This document shows, piece by piece, positions 37,952-46,517 of a DNA stretch of 64,000 bases (within the stretch, counting starts at the first letter, position 1; each line of letters opens with the position of its first letter). The notes beneath the pieces were generated by a model, which worked only from the letters and a program-made list of their open reading frames with translations, was not told the origin of the DNA and did no database searches. A program made the position numbers and the translations under genes. The stretch comes from Microbacterium sorbitolivorans. Its GTDB lineage: Bacteria > Actinomycetota > Actinomycetes > Actinomycetales > Microbacteriaceae. The stretch lies in assembly GCF_003327285.1 (NCBI RefSeq), contig NZ_KZ848473.1, positions 310,001-374,000 of the forward strand. Direction: 5' to 3'.

Positions 37952-39178
37952 TCAGAGCCGCGCGAACGGCACGGCCGGGTCGGCGAGGCGTTTCGGATCG
38001 ACGACGCGGCGTTCGGCGATGAGCGGTTTGATCTCGTCGATCACGTCCCAGACGTTGACGTTCATCGCGGCCTGGATGTGTGCGTGCTCGTCGAGCCAGA
38101 ACGCGACGAACTCCCGCGACTCGAGATCGCCACGGATCACGACCTCGCTCTCCGCGCCGTTCGCGTGGCCGATGTACTCGCAGCCGAGGTCGTACTGGTC
38201 GGTGAAGAAGTACGGCAGCTCGGTGTATTCGACGTCGTCGCCGAGGAGCGCGGCTGCGGCGACGGCCGGCTGGTTCAGCGCGGTCGCCCAGCGCTCGACC
38301 CGGATCCGGTGCCCGAGCACCGGGTGGTCGTGGTTCGCGATGTCGCCGACGGCGTAGACGTCGGGGTCGCTCGTGCGCAGCGACGCGTCAACGAGCACGC
38401 CGTTATCGACCGCGAGGCCCGCGGCCTCGGCGATCTCGGTGACGGGGGAAACGCCGATGCCGATCACGATCGCGTCGGCAGGGATGGTCTCGCCGCCCTC
38501 GAGGCGCACCCCCGTCGCGCGGCCGCCGTCGGTGACGATGCCCGAGACCTTCGCCTCGGTGCGCAGGTCGACGCCGTTCGACCTGTGGAGGCCCGCGAAC
38601 ACCCGGGCGACCTCGTCGCCGAGCACCCGCAGGAGCGTGAGCGAGGATCCCTCGAGCACCGTCACGGTCGTGCCCGCGGCGCGGGCCGACGAGGCGACCT
38701 CGAGGCCGATCCAGCCGCCGCCGATGATGACGAGGCGCTTTCCGTCGCCGAAGCTCGCGCGGATCGCGTCGGAGTCCTCGACGGTGCGCAGGTAGTGCAC
38801 GTTCTCGGCATCCGCGCCGTCGAGGGGGAGGCGGCGGACGGCCGAGCCCGTCGCGAGCACCAGCTTGTCGTAGGGCAACGCCGTGCCGTCGTCGAGCGTG
38901 ACGCGGTGGTCGGCGGCGTCGATGCCCGTCGCGCGAACGCCCAGGCGCAGGTCGACGCGGTTGTCGGTGTACCACTCGGCCGTGTGGACCGCGGCATCGT
39001 CGAATGGCGCCTTGCCCGCGAGGTAGTCCTTCGACAGCGGCGGCCGCTCGTACGGCAGTTGCTCTTCCGCCGCGACGAGCGTGACCGCGCCGGCGTACTC
39101 GCGCTCGCGCAGCGCCTCGGCGGTCTTGGCGCCCGCGAGGCCGCCTCCGATGATGACGACGTTCTCCGGTGTGCTCAT
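37952..39178 (-). CDS. FAD-dependent ferredoxin/rubredoxin-type reductase
   Basis: 408 residues. FAD-binding IIGGGLAGAKTAEALRE at the N-terminus, LPYERPPLSKDYL, ATGSAVRRLP, the NAD-binding IIGGGWIGLEVASSARAAG around 150, VYAVGDIANHDHP, and a C-terminal reductase dimer domain. Typical of oxygenase-coupled ferredoxin reductases (BphA4-like). The partner ferredoxin is not adjacent; the Rieske protein of the suf operon is one candidate but that is speculation. AGGAGAAGAGG precedes ATG. Confidence 0.9.
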   Translation of the reverse strand: MSTPENVVIIGGGLAGAKTAEALREREYAGAVTLVAAEEQLPYERPPLSKDYLAGKAPFDDAAVHTAEWYTDNRVDLRLGVRATGIDAADHRVTLDDGTALPYDKLVLATGSAVRRLPLDGADAENVHYLRTVEDSDAIRASFGDGKRLVIIGGGWIGLEVASSARAAGTTVTVLEGSSLTLLRVLGDEVARVFAGLHRSNGVDLRTEAKVSGIVTDGGRATGVRLEGGETIPADAIVIGIGVSPVTEIAEAAGLAVDNGVLVDASLRTSDPDVYAVGDIANHDHPVLGHRIRVERWATALNQPAVAAAALLGDDVEYTELPYFFTDQYDLGCEYIGHANGAESEVVIRGDLESREFVAFWLDEHAHIQAAMNVNVWDVIDEIKPLIAERRVVDPKRLADPAVPFARL

Positions 39179-39213
39179 GTCCTCTTCTCCTTCGGTTCAG
39201 ACGCTTACTTCGA

Positions 39214-39837
39214 TCAGGCGGTGACGCCGGACAGGGCGAGGAACTCCCGCCGGGAGTGCGGATCCGTTCGCAGCCGCCCGAGCAGGCTCGACGTCACTGT
39301 GTTCGAGCCTGCCACGTGAGCGCCGCGCAGGCTCATGCACGAGTGCTCGGCGGTGATGACGACCCCGACCGCCAAAGGGGAAAGGTTCTCTTGCAGCCAG
39401 TCGGCGACCTGCCTCGTGAGCCGCTCCTGCGTCTGCGGTCGGCGCGCGAAGTGCTCGACGATGCGGGCGAGTTTCGACAGCCCGACGATCCTCTCTCCCG
39501 GGAGGTAGCCGACGGTGGCGCGGCCGGTGAAGGGGAGGAGGTGGTGCTCGCAGATCGACTGCACGGGCACGTCGCGCACCGTCACCAGCTCGTCGTAGCC
39601 CTCCTCGTTCGGGAACGTCGTGAGTTCGAACGGGCGCGGGGTGAGCATCTCCGCCCAGGCGCGCGCCATGCGGCCGGGCGTCGCCCGCAGGTGCTCCGAG
39701 TCGAGCGATACGCCGAGCGCCTCGAGGAAGTCCGTCGCCGCGAGCTCGGCCCGCGCGAGATCGTGGGTGGCGGTGCCGTCGACGTGAACCGGTTCGGGGT
39801 CGAGGAGGGCGATGTCCGCTCGTTGCGACTGAGGCAT
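39214..39837 (-). CDS. folE: GTP cyclohydrolase I (type IA)
   Basis: 207 residues. It has the catalytic and zinc-binding VPVQSICEHHLLPFTGRATVGYLPG (core CEHHLLPF with Cys and two His), GLSKLARIVEHFARRPQTQERLT, and the second zinc Cys in ITAEHSCMSLRG. It makes 7,8-dihydroneopterin triphosphate from GTP for folate or pterin cofactors. It is not in a folate operon here but next to a FAD reductase and opposite a Cys-rich regulator, so it is likely an inducible paralogue. ATG 39837 follows GAAGGATCCGAG. Confidence 0.93.
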   Translation of the reverse strand: MPQSQRADIALLDPEPVHVDGTATHDLARAELAATDFLEALGVSLDSEHLRATPGRMARAWAEMLTPRPFELTTFPNEEGYDELVTVRDVPVQSICEHHLLPFTGRATVGYLPGERIVGLSKLARIVEHFARRPQTQERLTRQVADWLQENLSPLAVGVVITAEHSCMSLRGAHVAGSNTVTSSLLGRLRTDPHSRREFLALSGVTA

Positions 39838-39847
39838 TCTCGGATCC

Positions 39848-39877
39848 TTCTATAGACAGTGACTCTTGGTTATAGAA
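39848..39877. promoter_or_regulatory. TTCTATA...TATAGAA inverted repeat between folE and the HTH gene
   Basis: Seven-base arms TTCTATA (39848-39854) and TATAGAA (39871-39877) are spaced by 16 bases, and a related GATAGAGAATG follows at 39914. TATAGA-type boxes can serve as -10 elements in both directions, so the arms may be overlapping promoters, operator, or both for folE and the regulator. Confidence 0.5.
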
Positions 39878-39921
39878 TGACGAGGCGCGGATCTTTTGTC
39901 AAGACTGGTTGGTGATAGAGA

Positions 39922-40596
39922 ATGGACGACATGACGATGAACACGCCGGGCGACGACGTCTCGAGGCTGGGGTTGCTCGCCGACCCCGCGCGCCGCCGGC
40001 TCTACGACGTCGTCGTCGCGCAGCAGGATCCGGTCACCCGGGAAGCCGCCGCGGCGGCGGCCGGGATCAGCGGAAAGCTCGCCGCCTACCACCTCGACAA
40101 GCTCGCCGATGCAGGCCTGCTCGACGTCGACTATGCGCGAGAGCCCGGCCGCACCGGCCCCGGGGCGGGGCGCCCCGCGAAGCGATATCGGCGGTCCGCA
40201 CGCGAGGTGGCCGCGAGCTTCCCGCCGCGCAACTACAGCCTGCTCGCACACATCCTCGCCGACGCCGCCGACGACGAGGGCCCCGGCCCCGTCCGTCACT
40301 CGCTCGAGCGCGCGGCCGAGCGGGCGGGGCGGTCGCTCGGCGAACGCGCCGGCGATCTGCCGACGGCGCTCGACGCGGGTGGCTACGTGCCGGCGGACAC
40401 CGACGACGGCGACGTGATCCTGCGCAACTGCCCGTTCCACAGCGTCGCGCAGGAGCACACACAGCTGGTGTGCACGCTCAACCACGCCGTCATCAGGGGT
40501 GCCCTGGAGGGAACGGGCGACGACCCGGACCGCGCCGAGCTCGACCCGTGCGACGGACGATGCTGCATCGTGATTCACCCCGAGGCGCGGCCGTGA
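39922..40596 (+). CDS. Cys-rich ArsR/SufR-like HTH regulator
   Basis: 224 residues. Winged helix (RLGLLADPARRRLYDVVVAQ...AAAAGISGKLAAYHLDKLADAGLL), then a linker, then a C-terminal Cys cluster: CPFHSVAQEHTQLVC (Cys-x13-Cys) and CDGRCC at the end. The arrangement resembles SufR-type iron-sulfur sensors that bind a cluster through three or four Cys. Divergent from folE, and its stop overlaps the NUDIX gene. It probably senses redox, NO or iron status and controls folE; this is inference. Confidence 0.75.
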   Translation: MDDMTMNTPGDDVSRLGLLADPARRRLYDVVVAQQDPVTREAAAAAAGISGKLAAYHLDKLADAGLLDVDYAREPGRTGPGAGRPAKRYRRSAREVAASFPPRNYSLLAHILADAADDEGPGPVRHSLERAAERAGRSLGERAGDLPTALDAGGYVPADTDDGDVILRNCPFHSVAQEHTQLVCTLNHAVIRGALEGTGDDPDRAELDPCDGRCCIVIHPEARP

Positions 40597-41051
40597 CCGC
40601 GCCGAGGTTCAGTGTTGTTCCCGCCGCCTACCTCTACTTGAGGCACGGTGACGAGGTGCTGCTGCAGCTGCGCCGGAACACGGGGTATATGGACGGCAGG
40701 TGGGCGGCAGCGGCCGCGGGACACATCGAACACGGCGAGACCGCGGCGGCCGCCATCATGCGCGAGGCGCGCGAGGAACTCGGCATCGACGTGCGCGCAG
40801 AGGACCTCGAGCCGCTCACTGTCATGCAGCGCACCGACGGCACCGCGACCCCGATCGAGCAGCGCGTCGACTGGCTCTTCACCGCCTCGGCGTGGGAGGG
40901 CGAGCCGCGCATCATGGAGCCGCGGAAGTGTGCGGCGATCCAGTGGTTCCCCGTACGCGGACTGCCGCGGCAGATGCCCGGGCACGAGCGCTTCGTGCTC
41001 GACGGCGTCGCGCGCGGCGTGCTCGCGCCGTTCAGCGACTTCGGCTTCTGA
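40593..41051 (+). CDS. NUDIX hydrolase
   Basis: 152 residues with the Nudix box GHIEHGETAAAAIMREAREELGI (quoted core REAREELGI), binding Mg2+ through the Glu cluster. Hydrolyses a nucleoside diphosphate-linked compound; its partner folE product, dihydroneopterin triphosphate, is one candidate substrate since some Nudix enzymes remove its pyrophosphate in folate synthesis. GTG 40593 overlaps the regulator's stop (GTGA). Confidence 0.88.
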   Translation: MTAPRFSVVPAAYLYLRHGDEVLLQLRRNTGYMDGRWAAAAAGHIEHGETAAAAIMREAREELGIDVRAEDLEPLTVMQRTDGTATPIEQRVDWLFTASAWEGEPRIMEPRKCAAIQWFPVRGLPRQMPGHERFVLDGVARGVLAPFSDFGF

Positions 41052-41058
41052 CCGCGCC

Positions 41059-41541
41059 CTATCCCGCGCGAAGGTGCGCGAGCACGAGCCCCACGGGCAC
41101 GCTGACGATGAGGATGGCCAGGGCGGCGACGACGAGCCACCGCCACGCGCCCGTCGTCAGCGCCGGGATACCCGGCGTCTGGCGGCGCCACACGGCGCCG
41201 AGCAGGGCGCCCAGCGCGACAAGGAGGAGGACGCCGCCCGCATCGACCAGGTAGGGCTGGGAGAGCAAAGACCCCGCGATGACGGCGGCGTTGCCGGCGT
41301 TCCACAGCGCGAGCACCGACCAGCCGGTGCGCTCGCTACGCCACGCCACGGCGGCGCGACCCACGATGTACTGGGGCACGCCGCCGACGAGCACGAGGTA
41401 GGCCGCCAGCCAGCTGCCCTTGGGGAGGCCGAGCGGCGAGGTGACCGCCGCCACGAGGCCGCCGGCGATCACGAGCGCGCCGCCCAGGATCATCGACCAC
41501 AGCGCCGTAGGGCGGCGGTGCTCGTCCGCAGGCCGAGGCAT
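41059..41541 (-). CDS. Five-helix membrane protein, unknown
   Basis: 160 residues, five likely transmembrane helices (e.g. ALWSMILGGALVIAGGLVAAV, shown in part; WLAAYLVLVGGVPQYIVG; VVIAGSLLSQ; LLLVALGALLGAVW; WLVVAALAILIVSVPVGL). No recognised family. Its ATG overlaps the cupin gene's stop, so the two are co-translated. Function unknown. Confidence 0.7.
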   Translation of the reverse strand: MPRPADEHRRPTALWSMILGGALVIAGGLVAAVTSPLGLPKGSWLAAYLVLVGGVPQYIVGRAAVAWRSERTGWSVLALWNAGNAAVIAGSLLSQPYLVDAGGVLLLVALGALLGAVWRRQTPGIPALTTGAWRWLVVAALAILIVSVPVGLVLAHLRAG

Positions 41542-41882
41542 CAGGCGCGCGACTTCACGATGGTGAGGAGGACCGCCGCGTCTTCCAGGGCCAGCAGGCT
41601 GTGTCGCTCCTGGGGGATGACGAGGTGCTCGTCGGGCCCCAACGCGCAGGTGCCGTCGCCGACGATCAGGCGGACGCGGCCCCGCAGTACGTGGAGGAGG
41701 GCCTCGCCCGGGTTATCGTGCTCGGACAGCTCCCTGCCCTCGCGCAGCACGAGCAGTACCTGCGAGAGGGCGCCGCCGGTCACCGCACGGAACACGTGCG
41801 TTGCGCGGCCGCTGGATCCCGTGCCCGCCATCAGCTCGTCGACCATTTCTCGGAGGTTGACGCTGCTCATTACTTCGCTCAT
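41541..41882 (-). CDS. Single-domain cupin protein
   Basis: 113 residues forming a small beta-barrel cupin: SEHDNPGEALLHVLRGRVRLIVGDG resembles motif 1 (HxH...E...G, partially conserved as SEHDN) and GPDEHLVIPQERHSLLALED motif 2. The first metal ligands are only partly present, so catalysis is uncertain. ATG 41882 follows GAGGAAGG. Paired with the membrane protein downstream. Confidence 0.75.
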   Translation of the reverse strand: MSEVMSSVNLREMVDELMAGTGSSGRATHVFRAVTGGALSQVLLVLREGRELSEHDNPGEALLHVLRGRVRLIVGDGTCALGPDEHLVIPQERHSLLALEDAAVLLTIVKSRA

Positions 41883-41951
41883 CGGGGGCCTTCCTCTGCT
41901 CACACGGATCTTGTCCGCCGAGGCGCCACGCCCCGACAGGCGATATCGAGC

Positions 41952-42977
41952 CTATCGAGAGGCGACGGGCACCGGGTTCCGCGCGCCCGCCGCCCGCACG
42001 AACACGACGCCGGCGGCGATCGCGAGAGCAAACCCGATCGCGTAGGGCGTGGCGTGCGCGACTCCCGTGTAGAGCACGCCCGCGAGGAGCGGGCCGATCA
42101 TCTGGATCCCCGAGGTGATCGACTGCAGCGCACCGGCCACGCGGCCCTGCTCGTCGTCGCCCGCGGCGCTCGAGACGAGGCCGTCGAGCGGTGCCTGGGT
42201 GAGGCCCTGGAAGCCGCCGAGCATGAGCACGCCGAGGACGAGGATCCAGGGCTGCGCCAGAACCGAGGCGACGAGGGCGAGCACGGCGAGGCCGGCGGCC
42301 TGGCCGACGATGCCGATGAGGATCGTGCGGCGTTCGCCGATGCGGGGGAGGAGGAAGGCGAGGAGGCCGCCCTTCACGACGACGTCGACGACGCCGATGA
42401 CCGCGAGGAGCAGGCCCACCTGCGTCGCGGTCCATGAGACGGTATCGATGGCGAGCACGCTGAAGTTACTCGAGAAGAACGTGAACGGCAGCGTGAGGAG
42501 CGCGAGCGCGACGAGGAGGCCGCGGAGCTCTCGCCGCCGGAGCGCGTCGGAGATGACCCCCACGGGGTGGAGGCTCCCGAGGTCGAACTTCGACGCGCGG
42601 TTTGATGGCGCGAGCGATTCCGGCAGGAGGAAGATCGCGACGAGCGCGACGATGAGGGCGACGGCCGCCGTGGCGAACACCGGTAGCCGCACGTCGATCC
42701 CGGCGAGCAGGCCGCCGAGCGCGGGGCCGACCATGAAGCCGATGCCGTTCAGCGCGCCCAGCAGCCCGAAGCGCTTGGCGCGCTGCTCGGGCGGCGTGAT
42801 GTCGGCCGCGTAGGCGAAGAGCGCGGGCATGTCACCGGCCGTGATGCCCTGGATGATGCGGCCGAGCAGCAGGATCCAGAGCGCGCCGCCGATGCCGAAG
42901 ACGACGTAGCCGGCCACGGCCCTGAACGCCGCGACGATGATGACGGGGCGGCGGCCGAAGCGATCCGAGAGCCCGCG
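41952..42977 (-). pseudogene. MFS transporter remnant, N-terminus deleted
   Basis: About 341 residues of a TetA-like exporter, beginning at the motif A core GLSDRFGRRPVIIV (normally after helix 2) and running to a normal C-terminus. Roughly 50-60 N-terminal residues with helices 1 and 2 are missing. Upstream codons (GHER and earlier) lack any membrane sequence. The junction near 42972-42978 runs straight into a TetR C-terminal fragment on the opposite strand. Likely non-functional. Confidence 0.82.
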
Positions 42978-43211
42978 CTCGTGGCCTACGAGCGCGCCAT
43001 GTGGCTGCGTCACGAGGGTGCGCTCGCCGCGGCGATCGCGGACGAGCTCGGTGCCGACCCGCGGGATCCGCGGATCCACCTCTTCGCGCACTTCGTCTTG
43101 GAATCGTGGAGCGTCGTCGACGTGAGTGACGACCCGCTCGTCGTGCTCGACGCGACGTTCGCGCTACTCGAGCCCGGCTGGCTCGCCGTCGAGCCCGCGC
43201 CGGGGGAGTGA
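42972..43211 (+). pseudogene. TetR-family regulator remnant, C-terminal fragment
   Basis: Encodes EPALVAYERAMWLRHEGALA... through FALLEPGWLAVEP, the last ~80 residues of a TetR ligand domain. The helix-turn-helix and dimerisation start are absent. No start or ribosome site of its own except GTG 42981. It is the partner of the truncated MFS gene in an ancestral divergent regulator/exporter pair whose shared promoter region was deleted. Confidence 0.8.
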
Positions 43212-43218
43212 GGGAGGC

Positions 43219-43695
43219 TTAGGCTTTGCCGCGGTTGCGGCGGCGCGTCGCGCCGGGCGCGCGGCCGCCGAGGAACGAGCGCGCCGGATCCACGACGTAC
43301 CCGCGCTTGAGCGCCTCGCGGCCAATGAGCATGCGGAAGCCCATCTTGTCGCGGTTCGTGAGCGTCACCTCGGCGTTCACCTCGCGGCCCACCATTATCA
43401 GCCGCAGCTTGATGACGTAGCGCTTCTGCTTGTGGCCCGACGAGCTCCGCACGACGCGGCGATCGTGCACGGGGCACTCGACGACGCGCGCGTCCTCCTG
43501 GCTGTCCTGCCACGGCTTGATCTTGAATCTGACCCACGGCGTGCCGTCGCGCTCGAACTCGACGATCTCGAAGGCATGGAGCGCCGACGTCCGGGCGCCG
43601 GTGTCGATCTTGGCCTTGATCCAGTCCACGCCAAGATCGGGCAGCGACACCCACTCTCGCCAGCCCGTTGTCGTGTTTGAATGAGATCGAACCAC
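43219..43695 (-). CDS. RimB-like aspartic/zinc protease (DUF785)
   Basis: 158 residues. The retropepsin-like core KAKIDTGARTSALHA (active-site Asp-Thr-Gly) and the late strand MGFRMLIGREALKRGY fit the family annotated as ATP-dependent zinc protease, typified by RimB. In Pseudomonas RimB accompanies RimK in S6 modification. Divergent from rimK (25 bp between starts), supporting a joint job such as trimming glutamate tails. GTG 43695 chosen. Confidence 0.83.
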   Translation of the reverse strand: MVRSHSNTTTGWREWVSLPDLGVDWIKAKIDTGARTSALHAFEIVEFERDGTPWVRFKIKPWQDSQEDARVVECPVHDRRVVRSSSGHKQKRYVIKLRLIMVGREVNAEVTLTNRDKMGFRMLIGREALKRGYVVDPARSFLGGRAPGATRRRNRGKA

Positions 43696-43720
43696 CCCCC
43701 TATCTTGACAGGAGAAATCC

Positions 43721-44911
43721 GTGAAGATCGCCGTGCTCTCTCGAGCCCCGCAGTCGTACTCGACGCAGCGCCTTCGCGCGGCCGCCGTTCAGCGCGGTCA
43801 CAACGTCAAGGTGTTGAACACCTTGCGCTTCGCGATCGACCTCACCTCGGATGAACCTGACCTGCTGTACCGCGGCAAGCAGCTGAGCGATTACGACGCG
43901 ATCCTGCCGCGCATCGGATCCTCGATCACCTACTTCGGCACCGCCGTCGTGCGCCAGTTCGAGCAGATGGACGTGTACACGCCGAACACGGCGAACGGGA
44001 TCCAGAGCGCGCGCGACAAGCTGCGTGCGAACCAGATCCTCTCGCGCCACAACATCGCGATGCCCGCGACCGCATTCGTGCGCAACCGTGCCGACGTGCG
44101 CCAGGCGATCGAGCGCGTCGGTGGGGCGCCCGTCGTGATCAAGCTGCTCGAGGGCACCCAGGGCATCGGCGTCATCCTCGCGCCGCAGGTAAAGGTCGCC
44201 GAGGCGATCATCGAGACGCTCCACTCGACGAACCAGAACGTGCTGATCCAGAAGTTCATCTCGGAGAGCCGCGGGCGTGACATCCGCGCGCTCGTGGTCG
44301 GTGACCGCGTCGTCGCGGCCATGCGCCGCGTTGCGGAGGGCGACGAGTTCCGCTCGAACGTGCACCGCGGCGGCCGCGTCGAGGCCGTGACGCTGAGCCC
44401 CGAGTACGAGCAGACCGCCGTGCGTTCCGCGCAGATCATGGGCCTGCGCGTCGCGGGCGTTGACATGCTCGAGGGCAACGACGGGCCCCTCGTCATGGAG
44501 GTCAACTCCTCGCCCGGCCTGCAGGGTATCGAGGCCGCGACCGGGCTCGACGTCGCGGGCGCGATCGTCGACTACATCGCGTCGCAGGTTGACTTCCCCG
44601 ACATCGACGTGCGCCAGCGCCTCAGCGTCTCGACGGGCTACGGCGTCGCCGAGCTCGTGCCGAACGCCAGCTACGGCCAGATCGGCAAGGAGCTGGGCGA
44701 GCTGGGGCTGTGGGAGCGCGACATCACGGTGCTCACGCTGCACCGCGGCGCGCAGGTCATCCCCAACCCGCGCAAGCACGTGGTGCTCGAGTCCGGTGAC
44801 CGCCTGCTCTGCTTCGGCAAGCTCGACGAGATGCGCGGCATGATCCCCGAGCGCCGGAAGCGCCGAGCCAAGGTGCGCAAGTTGCCGAAGGAACCGCTCG
44901 CCGACGAGTGA
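43721..44911 (+). CDS. rimK: RimK-type glutamate ligase fused to a TrkA-C (RCK-C) domain
   Basis: 396 residues. Residues ~1-290 are a complete RimK: N-terminal LSRAPQSYSTQRL, ATP-grasp core VIKLLEGTQGIGVILA, and metal-site VMEVNSSPGLQGIE. Residues ~305-375 (STGYGVAELVPNASYGQI...GAQVIPNPRKHVVLESGDRLLCFG) match an RCK/TrkA-C regulatory domain normally found on ion channels, where it binds small ligands. RimK adds Glu residues to ribosomal protein S6. The added domain suggests ligand control. GTG 43721 has ACAGGAG upstream; TATCTT 43701-43706 is a likely -10. Confidence 0.9.
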   Translation: MKIAVLSRAPQSYSTQRLRAAAVQRGHNVKVLNTLRFAIDLTSDEPDLLYRGKQLSDYDAILPRIGSSITYFGTAVVRQFEQMDVYTPNTANGIQSARDKLRANQILSRHNIAMPATAFVRNRADVRQAIERVGGAPVVIKLLEGTQGIGVILAPQVKVAEAIIETLHSTNQNVLIQKFISESRGRDIRALVVGDRVVAAMRRVAEGDEFRSNVHRGGRVEAVTLSPEYEQTAVRSAQIMGLRVAGVDMLEGNDGPLVMEVNSSPGLQGIEAATGLDVAGAIVDYIASQVDFPDIDVRQRLSVSTGYGVAELVPNASYGQIGKELGELGLWERDITVLTLHRGAQVIPNPRKHVVLESGDRLLCFGKLDEMRGMIPERRKRRAKVRKLPKEPLADE

Positions 44912-44941
44912 GGGGCATCGGTCGCTGTACGGGCCACGGCG

Positions 44942-44963
44942 ATTAGGTGAACATTTGGCAAAC
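44942..44963 (-). promoter_or_regulatory. PHO box (PhoP-type direct repeat) upstream of pit
   Basis: Read on the minus strand: GTTTGCCAAAT followed at once by GTTCACCTAAT, two 11-base direct repeats matching the streptomycete PhoP box unit (GTTCACC type). TTGGCA (44955-44960) and TATGAT (44980-44985), spaced 19, are the likely promoter; the repeat overlaps the -35. Confidence 0.65.
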
Positions 44964-45016
44964 AGCCTGGTGGAATTCCTATGATCGGTGATATTTACAG
45001 GCTTGGTTCTGCGACG

Positions 45017-46213
45017 ATGGAGTACATGTCCGGTGAGCTCCTCATCTTGATCCTGGTGATCGTCACGGCGATCGCTTTCGACTTCACAAATGGGTTCCAT
45101 GACACCGGAAACGCGATGGCCACGTCCATCGCGACCGGCGCCCTGAAACCGAAGGCCGCCGTCACGCTGTCGGCGATCCTCAACCTCGTGGGCGCCTTCC
45201 TCTCGGTGGAGGTCGCCGCGACCATCACGCGAGATGTCCTCAACATCCAGACCGACACGGGAGATCTCGCCCTGGGGCTGGATCCGCAGACCGCGATGAT
45301 GATCATCTTCGCGGGTCTCGTCGGCGGCATCCTCTGGAACCTCATGACCTGGCTGCTCGGCCTCCCGTCGAGCTCGTCGCACGCGCTCTTCGGCGGCCTC
45401 ATCGGCGCGGGCCTCGCCGGCATCGGCACCGCGGGCGTGAACTGGGGCGGCATCATGGCGAAGGTTGTCGTTCCCGCCTTCCTCTCGCCGGCGATCGCCT
45501 GTGCGATCGCCGCGATCGGTACCTGGCTCGTCTACGCCGTCACGAAGCGCGTCGACGCCAAGCGTCGCGAGACGGGCTTCCGCTGGGGGCAGATTGGCAC
45601 GGCATCGCTCGTCTCGCTCGCCCACGGCACGGGCGACGCGCAGAAGACGATGGGCGTCATCGCGCTCGCCCTGATCGCACACGGCTCGCTGACGACGACG
45701 AACATCGAAGAGCACGGCCTGCCAGTGTGGATCATCTTCGTCTGCGGCCTCGCGATCGCGCTCGGAACCTATCTCGGCGGCTGGCGCATCATCCGCACGC
45801 TCGGCAAGGGCCTCGTCGAGATCGACTCGCCGCAGGGCATGGCCGCTGAGGCATCGTCGGCCGCCATCATCCTGACCTCGTCGACCTTCGGCATGGCCCT
45901 GTCGACGACGCACGTCGCGACGGGCTCGATCCTCGGATCCGGTGTCGGCAAGCCGGGAGCGCAGGTGCGCTGGGGCGTCGCCGGCCGCATGGCGTCGGCG
46001 TGGCTCATCACGATGCCCGCCGCGGGCATCATGGGCGCGATCTGCTTCTTCCTCGAAAACGGCATCGGCGGTCTCGCCGGCGCGATCACTGTCTTCGTGA
46101 TCCTCGTGTTCGCATCGCTCTACATGTATTTGCACAGCCGTAAGCAGAAGGTCGATGCCTCCAACGTCAACGCCGACTGGGACGACAACGTCCCCGCCGA
46201 TTCCGCTCGCTGA
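45017..46213 (+). CDS. pit: Inorganic phosphate transporter, PiT family
   Basis: 398 residues, ten or so helices. PiT signatures are clear: FDFTNGFHDTGNAMATSIATGAL at the N-terminus (core NGFHDTGNA) and HGTGDAQKTMGVIALAL in the second half, with the internal repeat STTHVATGSILGSG. Symports phosphate with H+ or Na+, as low-affinity uptake or counter-transport. ATG 45017 chosen downstream of the predicted start point; ATG 45026 is also possible. Co-transcribed with the two following genes. Confidence 0.92.
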   Translation: MEYMSGELLILILVIVTAIAFDFTNGFHDTGNAMATSIATGALKPKAAVTLSAILNLVGAFLSVEVAATITRDVLNIQTDTGDLALGLDPQTAMMIIFAGLVGGILWNLMTWLLGLPSSSSHALFGGLIGAGLAGIGTAGVNWGGIMAKVVVPAFLSPAIACAIAAIGTWLVYAVTKRVDAKRRETGFRWGQIGTASLVSLAHGTGDAQKTMGVIALALIAHGSLTTTNIEEHGLPVWIIFVCGLAIALGTYLGGWRIIRTLGKGLVEIDSPQGMAAEASSAAIILTSSTFGMALSTTHVATGSILGSGVGKPGAQVRWGVAGRMASAWLITMPAAGIMGAICFFLENGIGGLAGAITVFVILVFASLYMYLHSRKQKVDASNVNADWDDNVPADSAR

Positions 46214-46231
46214 TCCTCGGGAGTAACGACC

Positions 46232-46516
46232 ATGGACATCAATTTCGCTGAAATCGGCATCTCGGCCCTCCGCGTCCTCGGCGCCGGCCTCCTCCTCGGT
46301 GCGGGCCTTCCCGCGCTCTTCGCGCTCGGCATGCGCCTGCACGCGATCGGCAGCGGCGCCGCGGAAGACGGCACGATCGAGCGGCGCAAGCCGATCGCGA
46401 CGATCGGCGCATACGTGCTGTACGCTGTCGTGATTCTCGCAGTGCTCGCGGGCGTGCTCTTCGTGACGAGGCACTCCCTCGGTCACTACTTCGGCATCAC
46501 TCTTTTTGGAGGCTGA
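46232..46516 (+). CDS. Small two-helix membrane protein of the pit operon
   Basis: 94 residues with two hydrophobic helices (ALRVLGAGLLLGAGLPALFALG and YVLYAVVILAVLAGVLFV) around an acidic linker. The same position between pitA and a DUF3349 gene is held by Rv0544c in Mycobacterium tuberculosis, so this is a conserved partner of unknown role, perhaps a Pit accessory subunit. AGTAACGACC precedes ATG. Confidence 0.8.
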   Translation: MDINFAEIGISALRVLGAGLLLGAGLPALFALGMRLHAIGSGAAEDGTIERRKPIATIGAYVLYAVVILAVLAGVLFVTRHSLGHYFGITLFGG

Positions 46517-46517
46517 C

